Assembly: GCF_021532375.1 (NCBI RefSeq)
Contig: NZ_JAKGAP010000030.1
Location: forward strand, 1 to 54,799
DNA length: 54,799 bases
Source of the DNA: Paenibacillus alkaliterrae
GTDB lineage: Bacteria > Bacillota > Bacilli > Paenibacillales > Paenibacillaceae
Direction: 5' to 3'
Part shown: piece by piece, positions 36,240 through 44,736 of the stretch
How the letters are laid out: each line of letters begins with the position of its first letter
Numbering within the stretch: the stretch's first letter is position 1
Notes under the pieces: model-generated
Told to the model about the DNA's origin: nothing
What the model saw: the letters and a program-made list of their open reading frames with translations, nothing else
Databases searched by the model: none
Program-made: the position numbers and the translations under genes

Positions 36240-37412
36240 TTATGACGTGACGCCTCTTTCATCTACCATTTTTGATGTGTTCCTTGTGTGTCGATTCACT
36301 AGATACGTGATCAATGTCGCCACTGCAGCAAGGAGTGCGAGTCCGCCGCCGATTCCATATGAAACTTGAGCACCGAACTGTTCGAACGCATAACCTCCTC
36401 CGATGCTTCCAAGCATCCCTCCAAGGCCACCGAACGTGACGGCAAATGCGGCTTGGCCGCTGGCCCGTAATTCTCCGGGTACGATGATGGCCAAATGCTG
36501 AATTGACGCGACAAGGAACAACGGGAACGTAACACTATGAAGAGCCTGCGCTGCAATAAGAACGATAGGATCGTCCGTCATGCTATATACAGCCCACCGG
36601 ATCGAATATGCCAACGCTGCGATAACGAGAATAACCATCTCGTTCCAACGTTTCATCAACCTGCCGACTAATAGCAGAGCGGGTACAGTACTAAATGTTG
36701 CGACGACCCAAGCCAAACCAAGCTTGGATTCAGATGCCCCTAACTCGGATAAGTATAATGCAAGCAGGATGTCATTCATTCGATGAGGGATGCTAACCGT
36801 CATGATAAGCGCTAGAAACCACAGGAGCTTCGGCTGCATGAACAGCTTCCCAAGTGCTTTGAAATCAACGGGTACCGGTGTTGACAGAGAGTCCTTTAGT
36901 GAGATGGCTATTAAAATCGTAGCGGCAAGCAAGATGCAATAAATGCCCCACAGATATCCCAAACCCAGACGCTCAATAAGAATGCCCAGCAGCAATGCGG
37001 ATAAGCCTACGCCTACCTCGCCCCACAGACGGATTTTACCATACTCGACTTTGTTCTCATGAGCATAAGAGATGACCAGCGTCTCGGTCAACGCACCGGT
37101 AGCGCTATTGAAAAACATAAAAAATGTAAAGAACATTGTGATGGCGATGAAAGTTTCCATTGAGAAAAAGCCTGAGATGGCTAAAAAATTACCGCAGATA
37201 AGGAGAATCAACACATTTTTGACGGTTTTCCTTTTATCGCTGACAAACCCCCAGAATGGCTGCGCGATAATGGAGATTACCGCTCCGCATGCCATTACGA
37301 TGCCGATTTGTATCGAATCCAGGCCCTTGCTCTGTAAATACGCCGGCAGAAAAAAGCCGACTATGGGAAACGTAGAAAACATCAAACAAATAAAAGCAGA
37401 TATGCGTATCAT
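36240..37412 (-). CDS. MFS transporter (MFS_1-like/YwbF type)
   Basis: The 390-residue protein has 12 predicted hydrophobic helices. The loop between helices 2 and 3 (WGFVSDKRKTVKN) carries the family's GxxSDKxxxR-type motif, and helix 4 contains ALTETLVISYA. It resembles the MFS_1-like group containing YwbF and phenylpropionate/nucleoside symporter-like carriers; the substrate is unknown. GGGAGG precedes the ATG. It forms no clear operon with the next transporter (about 100 bases apart). Confidence 0.85.
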   Translation of the reverse strand: MIRISAFICLMFSTFPIVGFFLPAYLQSKGLDSIQIGIVMACGAVISIIAQPFWGFVSDKRKTVKNVLILLICGNFLAISGFFSMETFIAITMFFTFFMFFNSATGALTETLVISYAHENKVEYGKIRLWGEVGVGLSALLLGILIERLGLGYLWGIYCILLAATILIAISLKDSLSTPVPVDFKALGKLFMQPKLLWFLALIMTVSIPHRMNDILLALYLSELGASESKLGLAWVVATFSTVPALLLVGRLMKRWNEMVILVIAALAYSIRWAVYSMTDDPIVLIAAQALHSVTFPLFLVASIQHLAIIVPGELRASGQAAFAVTFGGLGGMLGSIGGGYAFEQFGAQVSYGIGGGLALLAAVATLITYLVNRHTRNTSKMVDERGVTS

Positions 37413-37515
37413 CCAGTGCCTCCCGTGTTGCTAGCTTTATTCTTATGATATCCGTTCTATTGAGAGGGCACAACGTGAACAATTTATACGTTTTTATAAC
37501 GGAAAACGAATCGAA

Positions 37516-38733
37516 TCAATTGTGACTGCTCCTCTTATACATAACCAGCAGCGCCATGCTCGCGGCGAACGATATGACGATCAACAGAAATGGCATCGTC
37601 GGATTCCATTTATAAGCCCATCCTCCAATAATGCCAGACGGCGAAATGACAAGCAGGATCAGTACGGATAAAATGGCAAATACGCTTGCGCGGTTTTCGT
37701 CGTCAATGGCATTTGCAACCGCCGCTTCCAAATACGGATAGGTCATCATCGTGCCCACCGCGGCTAGAATCGTACTGAAGATCAGCCAGAACAAAATACC
37801 GGGTAGAGGCAAGATCAGCACAAGGTTAGACACCAACGAGATAAAAAAGCCCCAAAGCATAACCGTGTGGAGCCTGTCATCACCCAGCCGGGGCAGCAGG
37901 AGCCACATCGAGAGCAGCATGAAAACAGAGGTTACCGCCGGAAATATCGACACGAGCCCGCTGTCCAAATGAAGATGATCGACGAAAAAAAGCGACAAAA
38001 ACGTGCTTTTCAGCGTGAGCTGAAACTGGAACAGAATGTAGACGCCGAAAATCAGCAGCAGCGGCCTATTCCCTGCCATATCGCGAATAACCCCTTTGTA
38101 CTCGCGCAATCCGGTCATGAAACCGACACCGCGGGTTTCTTCCATTTTACGAAGTCCGATATCCGTTTCCCGGGTAGCAAAATGGCGTCCGATGAATTGA
38201 ATCGTCATACAAACGCATGCGAGAACATACATGATCCGCGTACCGGGAATCAGACCGTAATGGGCAACGAGCAGCCCCCCGAGCGGAGCGAACAAACCTC
38301 CCAGCATGGCGACGAACTGGAGTACCGAAAACACGTAGGTCCGGTCCTTAGGATCGGTGTCCTCAACGAGCAGGCAGTAAAACGCAGTATGCGGCACCCT
38401 TTGAAAACCGTTCACGACAGCCGCCGCTATAAAAAACCAAATATTTTGCGATACCGCCCACAGCAGGGTGCCCACCGTCCAGCTAAGTACATCAAAATAA
38501 AGCAGCGCCCATTTCCTGCCGAGCCTATCGGTAAGATAGCCGCTAATGAAGGATGAGAACACCTGCACGAGCAGGGTCAGCGTCGTAACCCAGCCGATCG
38601 CCGTTTCGCTCAATCCCATCTCAAACATATAAATCGCGGCATATGTGCTGAACATACTGTACGGAATTAGAAAAAGAGGCTCGTACAGCAAACAGCCTCG
38701 CGCATTTTTGGGAAGCCTGGATAATCCAAACAT
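37516..38733 (-). CDS. MFS transporter
   Basis: The 405-residue protein has about 12 hydrophobic helices and the MFS loop motif GYLTDRLGRKWAL between helices 2 and 3. A second copy-like loop (LPRLGDDR) lies in the middle. It resembles drug- or sugar-type MFS efflux carriers without a distinctive signature. GGAGG stands 6 bases before the ATG. It is divergent from the acyltransferase gene. Substrate not assignable. Confidence 0.85.
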   Translation of the reverse strand: MFGLSRLPKNARGCLLYEPLFLIPYSMFSTYAAIYMFEMGLSETAIGWVTTLTLLVQVFSSFISGYLTDRLGRKWALLYFDVLSWTVGTLLWAVSQNIWFFIAAAVVNGFQRVPHTAFYCLLVEDTDPKDRTYVFSVLQFVAMLGGLFAPLGGLLVAHYGLIPGTRIMYVLACVCMTIQFIGRHFATRETDIGLRKMEETRGVGFMTGLREYKGVIRDMAGNRPLLLIFGVYILFQFQLTLKSTFLSLFFVDHLHLDSGLVSIFPAVTSVFMLLSMWLLLPRLGDDRLHTVMLWGFFISLVSNLVLILPLPGILFWLIFSTILAAVGTMMTYPYLEAAVANAIDDENRASVFAILSVLILLVISPSGIIGGWAYKWNPTMPFLLIVISFAASMALLVMYKRSSHN

Positions 38734-38760
38734 CTTTCTCCTCCGTTCTGTAAGGAAAGA

Positions 38761-38789
38761 TTGACAAGACTGTTATTTTTATATAAAAA
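38761..38789 (+). promoter_or_regulatory. Sigma-A promoter of the acyltransferase gene
   Basis: A perfect -35 box TTGACA (38761-38766) is followed, 17 bases on, by an A-rich -10 (TAAAAA; TATAAA two bases earlier). The start codon lies about 50 bases downstream. Confidence 0.6.
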
Positions 38790-38838
38790 TGGTATTCATA
38801 CCGTTAATTATTTTGGCCTCAATAGAAAGGAAACGACA

Positions 38839-39984
38839 ATGAGTCAAAATAGACAATCAAAAGAGCGCCTAGCCGAGCTGGATCTTGTACGCGCCTTTGC
38901 CATCCTGGGCGTGCTGACCGTGCATGCAACCTCATTTGCTACGCTGGAGATGAAGATCTATGACAGTTATCCCATCTATAATGCCCTCAATATATTTATG
39001 AAATTTGGCACGACGACCTTTATCTTCCTTAGCAGCTTCGTTCTGTTTTTAAACTACTATAACTCTCCTATGACGAAGTCTCTACTTAAGACCTTCTATA
39101 AAAGAAGGCTGATGCTTATTATTGTCCCATACCTGCTCTTCTCTGTCATCTACTACACAGTTGTTTTATTGACTCATTATCAAGGAGAAACAGCTGGAGA
39201 AGTGGTTTCCGGCTTCTTAACGAAAGTACTGACAGGTGACGCATATACCCATCTTTATTTTGTATTTATCAGCGCACAGTTTTATCTCTTGTTTCCAGTT
39301 GTCCTGTTCGCGATGAAGCGATGGCCTGTGCTGGTGAGCTGGGCGATTCCAATCGGCTTTGCTGTTCAGTGGGGATTCCGAGTAGTAGATGATTACGTAA
39401 ATATTCCAAGCGTTGGCAGCTGGTCGTTGTCATATTTCAGTTATTACCTGCTCGGGGCGTGGATGGGTATTCGGTATCAAAAGGTGAGAGGCTGGCTTGA
39501 GGTTGTTAAAGGCTATCATTCGTCCGGACGATATAAGAAGCTATCGTTGAAGCTGCTCGTTTTGTTCTTATGGTTGAGTTCAAGCGCGGCACACATATAT
39601 ATCTGGTATAACTTCCGCCTGTATGGGACGAAATACGATATGCTGCTGTACAACGCCTTGTGGAGTATTCATACATTCACGACTGCTCTAGTCTTGCTGC
39701 AGCTATCTTACATCTCTTACACTCATTTATCTGCACGGTTCATCTATTTGTTTCATCGCCTTGGAGAATTGGCCTTTGGTATTTACTTGCTGCATCCTTT
39801 GTTCTTGGCTCTATACCGTGAATTCCGCCCGGCAACAGATATTGAAGCACTCCTGCACGTCTGGTATTTAGGAGGGTTCGCTTTTGCCCTATTCGGTTCA
39901 TCGCTTACCGTCTCTCTGGCCTCCCGTTTCTTGCCCTATTACTGGGTGATATTCGGCCGAGTGAAACGTTCAGAAGCGGCTTGA
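38839..39984 (+). CDS. Membrane acyltransferase 3 family protein
   Basis: The 381-residue protein has about 10 hydrophobic helices and the acyltransferase-3 opening ELDLVRAFAILGVLTVHATSF, whose His is the expected catalytic residue. Mid-protein loops include FYKRRLMLIIVPYLLF. The family transfers acetyl or succinyl groups to sugars at the membrane (exopolysaccharide, peptidoglycan or antibiotic modification). ATG at 38839 is chosen because GAAAGGA precedes it; the 26 residues of the longer frame overlap the promoter. It is followed by a strong terminator. Confidence 0.88.
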   Translation: MSQNRQSKERLAELDLVRAFAILGVLTVHATSFATLEMKIYDSYPIYNALNIFMKFGTTTFIFLSSFVLFLNYYNSPMTKSLLKTFYKRRLMLIIVPYLLFSVIYYTVVLLTHYQGETAGEVVSGFLTKVLTGDAYTHLYFVFISAQFYLLFPVVLFAMKRWPVLVSWAIPIGFAVQWGFRVVDDYVNIPSVGSWSLSYFSYYLLGAWMGIRYQKVRGWLEVVKGYHSSGRYKKLSLKLLVLFLWLSSSAAHIYIWYNFRLYGTKYDMLLYNALWSIHTFTTALVLLQLSYISYTHLSARFIYLFHRLGELAFGIYLLHPLFLALYREFRPATDIEALLHVWYLGGFAFALFGSSLTVSLASRFLPYYWVIFGRVKRSEAA

Positions 39985-40007
39985 GCTTCTGTATAAGAGA
40001 AAAAAAA

Positions 40008-40042
40008 CTGTCCGCAAGCAGCAACAAGCTGCTTGCGGACAG
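40008..40042. terminator. Bidirectional hairpin terminator
   Basis: CTGTCCGCAAGCAGC and GCTGCTTGCGGACAG form a perfect 15-base stem with a 5-base loop. T-runs lie on both sides, strongest on the minus strand (TTTTTTTT). Confidence 0.92.
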
Positions 40043-40055
40043 CCTCTTTGATAAT

Positions 40056-40321
40056 ATTATAGCCTCTCGGCATTCGCCGAGGCAGATAGGATAAGGGCTC
40101 CCTTAACCTATCAAATGAGCCTTCCTCCTATTCTCGAGGATTTTTTCATTAATGTCGACTTATTGTGAGGGAAATCTCAATAAATCTATAGTGAGTTTAC
40201 CTCATCAGTAAGGGGCAGCGGCTCTCACAGCCGTTTTTCCTTCACGTTTCCCATTTCCCAAACAGCTGTCCTGCAGTCATTAAGCCCCATCATTTTCATC
40301 GAATACCGAGAGGCTATTATA
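40056..40321. mobile_element. Non-coding inverted-repeat element (MITE or structured RNA)
   Basis: About 22-base ends ATTATAGCCTCTCGGCATTCG (40056-40076) and the matching reverse complement at 40300-40321 (two mismatches) enclose about 223 bases with no ORF. Inside are nested hairpins, including GATAGGATAAGGG answered by CCCTTAACCTATC, TTATTG-GAG answered by CTC-AATAA, and CGGCT/AGCCG. The design fits a miniature inverted-repeat transposable element or a folded RNA. No clear target duplication could be fixed because the ends are AT-rich. Confidence 0.6.
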
Positions 40322-40361
40322 GAAGATCTGATTCTTCGCCATTACAAGCGTTAGCCATGTA

Positions 40362-40778
40362 TTACTCTGGATTCACTGCACTTTCATCCATATAGAAAAG
40401 CTCCCAAAGATGACCGTCTATATCCTGGAAACTCCATCCGTACATAAAGCCATGATCAATCGGCTCTTTTGAAGGCTTACCGCCAGCTGTTAGAGCCTTA
40501 TTCACAAGCTCATCCACTTTTTCCCTGCTGTCAGTGGATAATGCGACAATAACCTCCGTGCTTTTGGTTGCATCGACAATGTCTTTTTTGGTGAACGTCT
40601 TAAAGTAATCTTCAACCAGCAACATCGCAAATATATTTTCACTGATAATCATACACGTTGCATTTTCATCGGTAAATTGGGCGTTAAATTCAAATCCGAC
40701 TAGTGTAAAAAAGTCGACCGATTTTTTTAAATCTTTAACCGGCAAATTAACAAAAATTTTCTCAGCTTGAACTCCCAT
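40362..40778 (-). CDS. VOC family protein (glyoxalase/bleomycin-resistance fold)
   Basis: The 138-residue single-domain VOC protein has IFVNLPVKDLKKSVDFFTLVGFEF at the start and GHLWELFYMDESAV at the end. The central segment FMYGWSFQDIDGHLWEL is typical of lactoylglutathione-lyase-like proteins in Bacillales. Function is not known; metal ligands of true glyoxalase are only partly present. ATG at 40778 is used with GAGGTGAG 7 bases upstream, instead of one four codons earlier. Confidence 0.88.
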   Translation of the reverse strand: MGVQAEKIFVNLPVKDLKKSVDFFTLVGFEFNAQFTDENATCMIISENIFAMLLVEDYFKTFTKKDIVDATKSTEVIVALSTDSREKVDELVNKALTAGGKPSKEPIDHGFMYGWSFQDIDGHLWELFYMDESAVNPE

Positions 40779-40994
40779 AACAGATCTCACCTCATCATTG
40801 AATTAGGATATTTTAACAGCTCTATTATAGCATCAAAAATAGGATAGAACTTCTTCCAAATTGCTATTTTATAAACTACCGGCTGCAATCTGCACAAATT
40901 GTAATCATAATGACATCTATGCTTCATCATTCTTTAATGTAGAACGTCTATAATCATCCTTGACCCCCTTTTTAATTATATATATATATTTTTA

Positions 40995-41029
40995 GACCCG
41001 CAGCCCGTTGCTGTGGGTCCCTTTTTTTA
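40995..41029 (+). terminator. Orphan terminator hairpin beside a promoter-like sequence
   Basis: GACCCGCAG-C and GCTGTGGGTC form a stem followed by CCTTTTTTT. No plus-strand gene ends here. TTGACC (40960-40965) and TATATA (40983-40988), 17 bases apart, lie just upstream, so any transcript would be extremely short. A small RNA of about 35-70 bases is possible. Confidence 0.5.
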
Positions 41030-41067
41030 TATACACCACGATCAATGGAGTTTCACATATTGATGAA

Positions 41068-41240
41068 TCCAACTGGAAAAAATACCGCTAAACTTGCTTC
41101 ATCAGCGAGCAAGTCTGGCCTAACTGGAATTTGTCCCGCTAATGTGGTCAGTTTGACGACTAGAAGCGATTATTCCCGTGAATAACGCCTGGTTTTCCCG
41201 TTAAAAGCATGAATAGAGCGTGTCAGGAACCAATTAGCTC
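41068..41240 (-). repeat. Dispersed intergenic repeat, copy B, with motif repeats
   Basis: The segment 41156-41240 is the inverted copy of 34983-35063. Just outside it the motif AACTGGAA-(6 to 7)-CCGCTAA occurs twice (41069-41091 and 41122-41142). Copy A carries a third version, AACTGGAAAAACGCCAGCTAA, adjoining it. No gene is seen in 40791-41347 apart from the hairpins. Confidence 0.85.
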
Positions 41241-41268
41241 AAAAGGAGCTGCCTTGGCAGCTCCTTTG
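41241..41268 (-). terminator. Terminator of htpG
   Basis: AAAGGAGCTGCC and GGCAGCTCCTTT pair directly across two bases and are followed by TTT on the minus strand. It lies 80 bases past the htpG stop. Confidence 0.85.
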
Positions 41269-41347
41269 TATTTTTCTGGAAATTTTCACTTTTTCTTTTA
41301 AACGCAGCCGATTAACCATATGGTCAGTTTATATGGTTAACGCCAAG

Positions 41348-43228
41348 TTAAACCATAATCTTGCAAAGATCATTCGTAAACTCTACCGGATCCTGCAGCG
41401 GCAAGCCTTCGATCAGAAGCGCTTGGCTGTACAGCAAGTTCGTATACAGGCTCAGCTTCTCCTGGTCGCCGGCATGAGCGCTCTTAAGCGATTGGAACAC
41501 CTCATGATTAACGTTGATTTCCAGCACCTTGTCCGCTTTTACGTCCTGGCTGTTCGGCATCGCCTTCAGGATCTTTTCCATTTCGATCGTGACTTCACCC
41601 TCGGTGGACAAGCAGACCGGGTGGGTTTTCAGACGCTTGGACGCTTTTACGGCCTTCACTTTGCCCGCAAGGATGGTTTGCATCTGCTCGAACAGGTCCT
41701 TGCTGTCGTTCTCTTCGGCCTCGGTTTGCTTTTCGCTTGCGTCCGGTTCAATGCCCAGGTCGCCGCTCGACACCGATTTGAATTCTTTGTCTTTATACTT
41801 CATGATCACCTTGATCGCGAACTCGTCGATATCATCGGTGAAATAGAGGATCTCATAGCCCTTGTCGGACACCAGCTCGGTTTGCGGAAGCTTCTCGATA
41901 CGCTCGTTCGATTCGCCGGATGCGTAATAGATGTACTTCTGATCCTCCGGCATTCTCGATACGTACTCATCCAGAGTGACCAGCTTCTTCTCCTTGGAGG
42001 AGTAGAACAACAGCAGATCCTGCAGGTCTTCTTTGTTCATGCCGTAGTCGTTGTATACGCCGAACTTCAGCTGTCTGCCGAACGCTTTGTAGAAACGCTC
42101 ATATTTGTCTCTTTCATCCTTAACCAAGCCTTGCAATTGGCCTTTGATTTTGTTTTTGATGTTTTTGGCGATGAGCTTCAATTGACGGTCATGCTGCAGC
42201 AGCTCGCGCGAAATGTTCAGAGACAAATCCTCGGAATCAACCATACCTTTCACGAAGCTGAAATAGTCAGGAAGCAGGTCCGCGCATTTATCCATGATAA
42301 GTACGCCATTGGAGTAAAGCTCAAGCCCCTTCTCGTATTCCTTCGTGTAATAGTCGAACGGCGTATTTTCCGGGATGAACAAAATGGCGTTGTAGACAAC
42401 GGCGCCGTCGGCGCTAATATGGACATGCTTGATCGGCTTATCGAAGCCGTAGCGCTTCTCGAAATAAAATTGCTCGTAGTCCTCGGATGTGAGCTCATTT
42501 TTATTTTTCCGCCAAATCGGCACCATGCTGTTGACGGTTTGCTCTTCCTCGTAGCTTTCGAGCTCGTTGTCGTCGCCTTCCTTCGGACGTTGTCCCTTCA
42601 CATCCATCTTGATCGGATAACGAATAAAATCGGAATATTTTTTAATAATCGCCTTTAAGCGATACTCATCGAGGTATTCGTCGTACTGCTCGTCCTCGGT
42701 ATTTTCTTTAATGGTCAAAACGATCTCGGTGCCCACTGTCTCTTTCTCGCCCGGCTCAATGGTGTAGCCCTCCGCACCCGTCGATACCCATTTATAGGCC
42801 TGATCGCTTCCAAGCGCCTTGGTTGTAACCGCAACCTCATCCGCCACCATGAACGCCGAATAAAATCCAACGCCGAATTGGCCGATAATATTGTGTCCGT
42901 CCTTCACCTCATTCTCATTCTTGAAGGCGAACGAGCCGCTCTTGGCGATTACGCCCAAGTTATTTTCAAGCTCCTCCTGCGACATGCCTATGCCGGTATC
43001 GGAGATGGTCAATGTTCTGCCCGCCTTATCGGCGGTAACTTTAATGTAGTAATCCTCTTTGTTAAACACGAGCTGCTCGTCGCTTAGCGCCTTGTAATAG
43101 ATTTTGTCAATTGCATCGCTGGCATTGGAAATCAGCTCTCTTAAGAAGATTTCCTTCTGCGTGTAAATGGAGTTGATCATCATTTCCAGCAATCTTTTCG
43201 ATTCTGCTTTAAACTCTTTTTGGACCAC
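41348..43228 (-). CDS. htpG: Molecular chaperone HtpG (Hsp90)
   Basis: This 626-residue ATP-dependent chaperone is full length. The N-terminal GHKL ATPase domain shows [19 protein letters not shown] and [15 protein letters not shown], followed by the Hsp90 middle domain and a C-terminal dimerisation region. It acts in the cytoplasm, remodelling client proteins in heat and other stress. A GTG start at 43226-43228 follows AGGGAG. The gene is monocistronic with its own terminator. Unusually for a Bacillales htpG, a perfect CIRCE operator lies in its leader, pointing to HrcA control; in Bacillus subtilis htpG is not in the HrcA regulon. Confidence 0.97.
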   Translation of the reverse strand: MVQKEFKAESKRLLEMMINSIYTQKEIFLRELISNASDAIDKIYYKALSDEQLVFNKEDYYIKVTADKAGRTLTISDTGIGMSQEELENNLGVIAKSGSFAFKNENEVKDGHNIIGQFGVGFYSAFMVADEVAVTTKALGSDQAYKWVSTGAEGYTIEPGEKETVGTEIVLTIKENTEDEQYDEYLDEYRLKAIIKKYSDFIRYPIKMDVKGQRPKEGDDNELESYEEEQTVNSMVPIWRKNKNELTSEDYEQFYFEKRYGFDKPIKHVHISADGAVVYNAILFIPENTPFDYYTKEYEKGLELYSNGVLIMDKCADLLPDYFSFVKGMVDSEDLSLNISRELLQHDRQLKLIAKNIKNKIKGQLQGLVKDERDKYERFYKAFGRQLKFGVYNDYGMNKEDLQDLLLFYSSKEKKLVTLDEYVSRMPEDQKYIYYASGESNERIEKLPQTELVSDKGYEILYFTDDIDEFAIKVIMKYKDKEFKSVSSGDLGIEPDASEKQTEAEENDSKDLFEQMQTILAGKVKAVKASKRLKTHPVCLSTEGEVTIEMEKILKAMPNSQDVKADKVLEINVNHEVFQSLKSAHAGDQEKLSLYTNLLYSQALLIEGLPLQDPVEFTNDLCKIMV

Positions 43229-43277
43229 GGATAGAACTCCCTTCGATCTAGTATCTAGTAATCAACCGTCACGATGA

Positions 43278-43304
43278 TTAGCACTCACATTACAGGAGTG
43301 CTAA
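43278..43304 (-). promoter_or_regulatory. CIRCE operator (HrcA binding site) of htpG
   Basis: TTAGCACTC, nine bases, GAGTGCTAA: a perfect match to the CIRCE consensus. It lies at or just downstream of the predicted transcription start, 50-75 bases before the htpG start codon. Confidence 0.96.
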
Positions 43305-43314
43305 TCCTCCCTTT

Positions 43315-43344
43315 TATATAACACATCTTAATTTTCCATGTCAA
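43315..43344 (-). promoter_or_regulatory. Sigma-A promoter of htpG
   Basis: A perfect TTGACA (43344-43339) lies 17 bases from TTATAT (18 from TATATA at 43320-43315) on the minus strand, directly before the CIRCE. Confidence 0.75.
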
Positions 43345-43378
43345 TAGGTCAAGTTATGAGTTCCATTTGTGTCTTGCT

Positions 43379-43909
43379 TTATGCTCTAACCCATCCATCT
43401 TCTATGATTAATTCTCGAATAACTTTCGCCGGACTTCCTCCGGCCAATACATTCTGCGGCACGTCTTTATTAACCGTGCTTTTAGCCGCAATCACGGAAT
43501 TATCGCCAATGGTGACACCCGGCAGAATGGTGCAATCGGCTCCAATCCAAACATTAGCGCCGATTACGATTTTTCGGGCGAGTTCTCCTTGATCGGCGCA
43601 GTCCAAGCGATGATAATTACTATCGAAAATGCTCGTTCTGGGACCAATCTTAACATTGTCGCCGATCACGATTTCTTGATTAGCCGCAATTCCTACTCCT
43701 GCATTAATATATACATTGTCACCGATTTTCAAATTGGCCCCCTTTGTGCTCGTAAATTGAACAGCCCAGGGATGTCCAATTACGGAAAGATTCTTTCCAA
43801 TCTGAATCTCTCCGATTTTATTAACGTACACTTTCCCGCGCAGCTTTGGAGCTGCTTTACCAAACTTGTAGAACCCGATAAGTTTATATACAATATTTTT
43901 TAACCGCAT
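43379..43909 (-). CDS. Hexapeptide-repeat acyltransferase
   Basis: The 176-residue protein is a left-handed beta-helix transferase of the CysE/LacA/NodL type. Hexapeptide turns run through residues about 60-160 (IGDNVYINAGVGIAANQEIVIGDNVKIGPRTSI, then IVIGANVWIGADCTILPGVTIGDNSVIAAKS). It includes the catalytic-type His in SNYHRLD and the closing AGGSPAKVIRE. It probably acetylates a sugar or antibiotic. It stands alone. Confidence 0.9.
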   Translation of the reverse strand: MRLKNIVYKLIGFYKFGKAAPKLRGKVYVNKIGEIQIGKNLSVIGHPWAVQFTSTKGANLKIGDNVYINAGVGIAANQEIVIGDNVKIGPRTSIFDSNYHRLDCADQGELARKIVIGANVWIGADCTILPGVTIGDNSVIAAKSTVNKDVPQNVLAGGSPAKVIRELIIEDGWVRA

Positions 43910-44046
43910 ATTATAATTCCGCCCTTCTCCGATATGATATTCATAATGAATATAATATCAGAAATTTGCGTAATTTATTATTCAAAACGAATAATTATGA
44001 ATAATTAATGTTTGTTAAATATCGTTTCCTTTTTAAATTAATGAAA

Positions 44047-44736
44047 TCACTTCGTTCTCTTATATATTCTCTCAGGCCTTCCAACGGTTCCATAGGAGAT
44101 GTCGGCAATCAACTCGCCCTTGGCCACGAAATATTCCAAGTATCGCCGGGCGGTCGTACGGCTGAAACCGGCCTTCTTCCCAAGCTCTTCCGCGGTCAGC
44201 ACTTCCGGGCCGCTAAGAATGAAGGAGAAGATTTTCTCGCTCGTTATCTTATCGATGCCTTTAGGGAGATAATTGTCCTTATCCGGGCTATCGTTCACTC
44301 CCCATAACAGCTGATCAATGCCCTCCTGATCCACTTGCTTATTCGCTCCGCCGAGCAGCGTCATATGTTGATGATATTTTTGATAAGACTTAAGCTTCTC
44401 CTGAAAACGCTCGAATACAACCGGTTTGATCATAAAATCATACACGCCGCCGCGAATGGCTTCCCGTACCGTATCAAATTCCTTAGCCGCCGTAATGATA
44501 ATGACATCCGTTAACGGATTGTTTTTCTGAATATAATGCAATAGATCAAGTCCATTCATATCGGGAAAATACAAATCGAGCAGAACGAGATCCGGGGCCA
44601 AAATGTCCAAATGCTCGTGCGCTTGCTGCTCATCCGTTGCAATTCCAACCACTTCGAATCCTTCTATTTTTTCCACAAACCGGCGATTGATCTGCGCAAT
44701 TCGGAGATCGTCCTCAATAATGACCACTCGTATCAT
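44047..44736 (-). CDS. Response regulator, CitB/DctR type
   Basis: The 229-residue protein has a receiver domain with acidic IIEDD, the phosphoacceptor Asp54 in LVLLDLYFPDMNG and Lys in MIKPV. A C-terminal winged-helix-like output region follows (AEELGKKAGFSRTTARRYLEYFVAKGELIADISYG). This matches the CitB/DcuR/MalR class that activates dicarboxylate or citrate transport genes. Its start overlaps the kinase gene stop (ATGA). The tripartite tricarboxylate transporter operon lies divergently upstream, so that operon is the probable target. Confidence 0.92.
   Translation of the reverse strand: MIRVVIIEDDLRIAQINRRFVEKIEGFEVVGIATDEQQAHEHLDILAPDLVLLDLYFPDMNGLDLLHYIQKNNPLTDVIIITAAKEFDTVREAIRGGVYDFMIKPVVFERFQEKLKSYQKYHQHMTLLGGANKQVDQEGIDQLLWGVNDSPDKDNYLPKGIDKITSEKIFSFILSGPEVLTAEELGKKAGFSRTTARRYLEYFVAKGELIADISYGTVGRPERIYKRTK

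Noticed and set aside
40195..40230. CTGATGAG sequence in the inverted-repeat element resembling a hammerhead ribozyme core
   Set aside because: The required GAAA strand and stems are not in the right positions.
41333..42658. 441-codon plus-strand frame across htpG
   Set aside because: Antisense shadow of the highly conserved htpG; no start signal and no domain.
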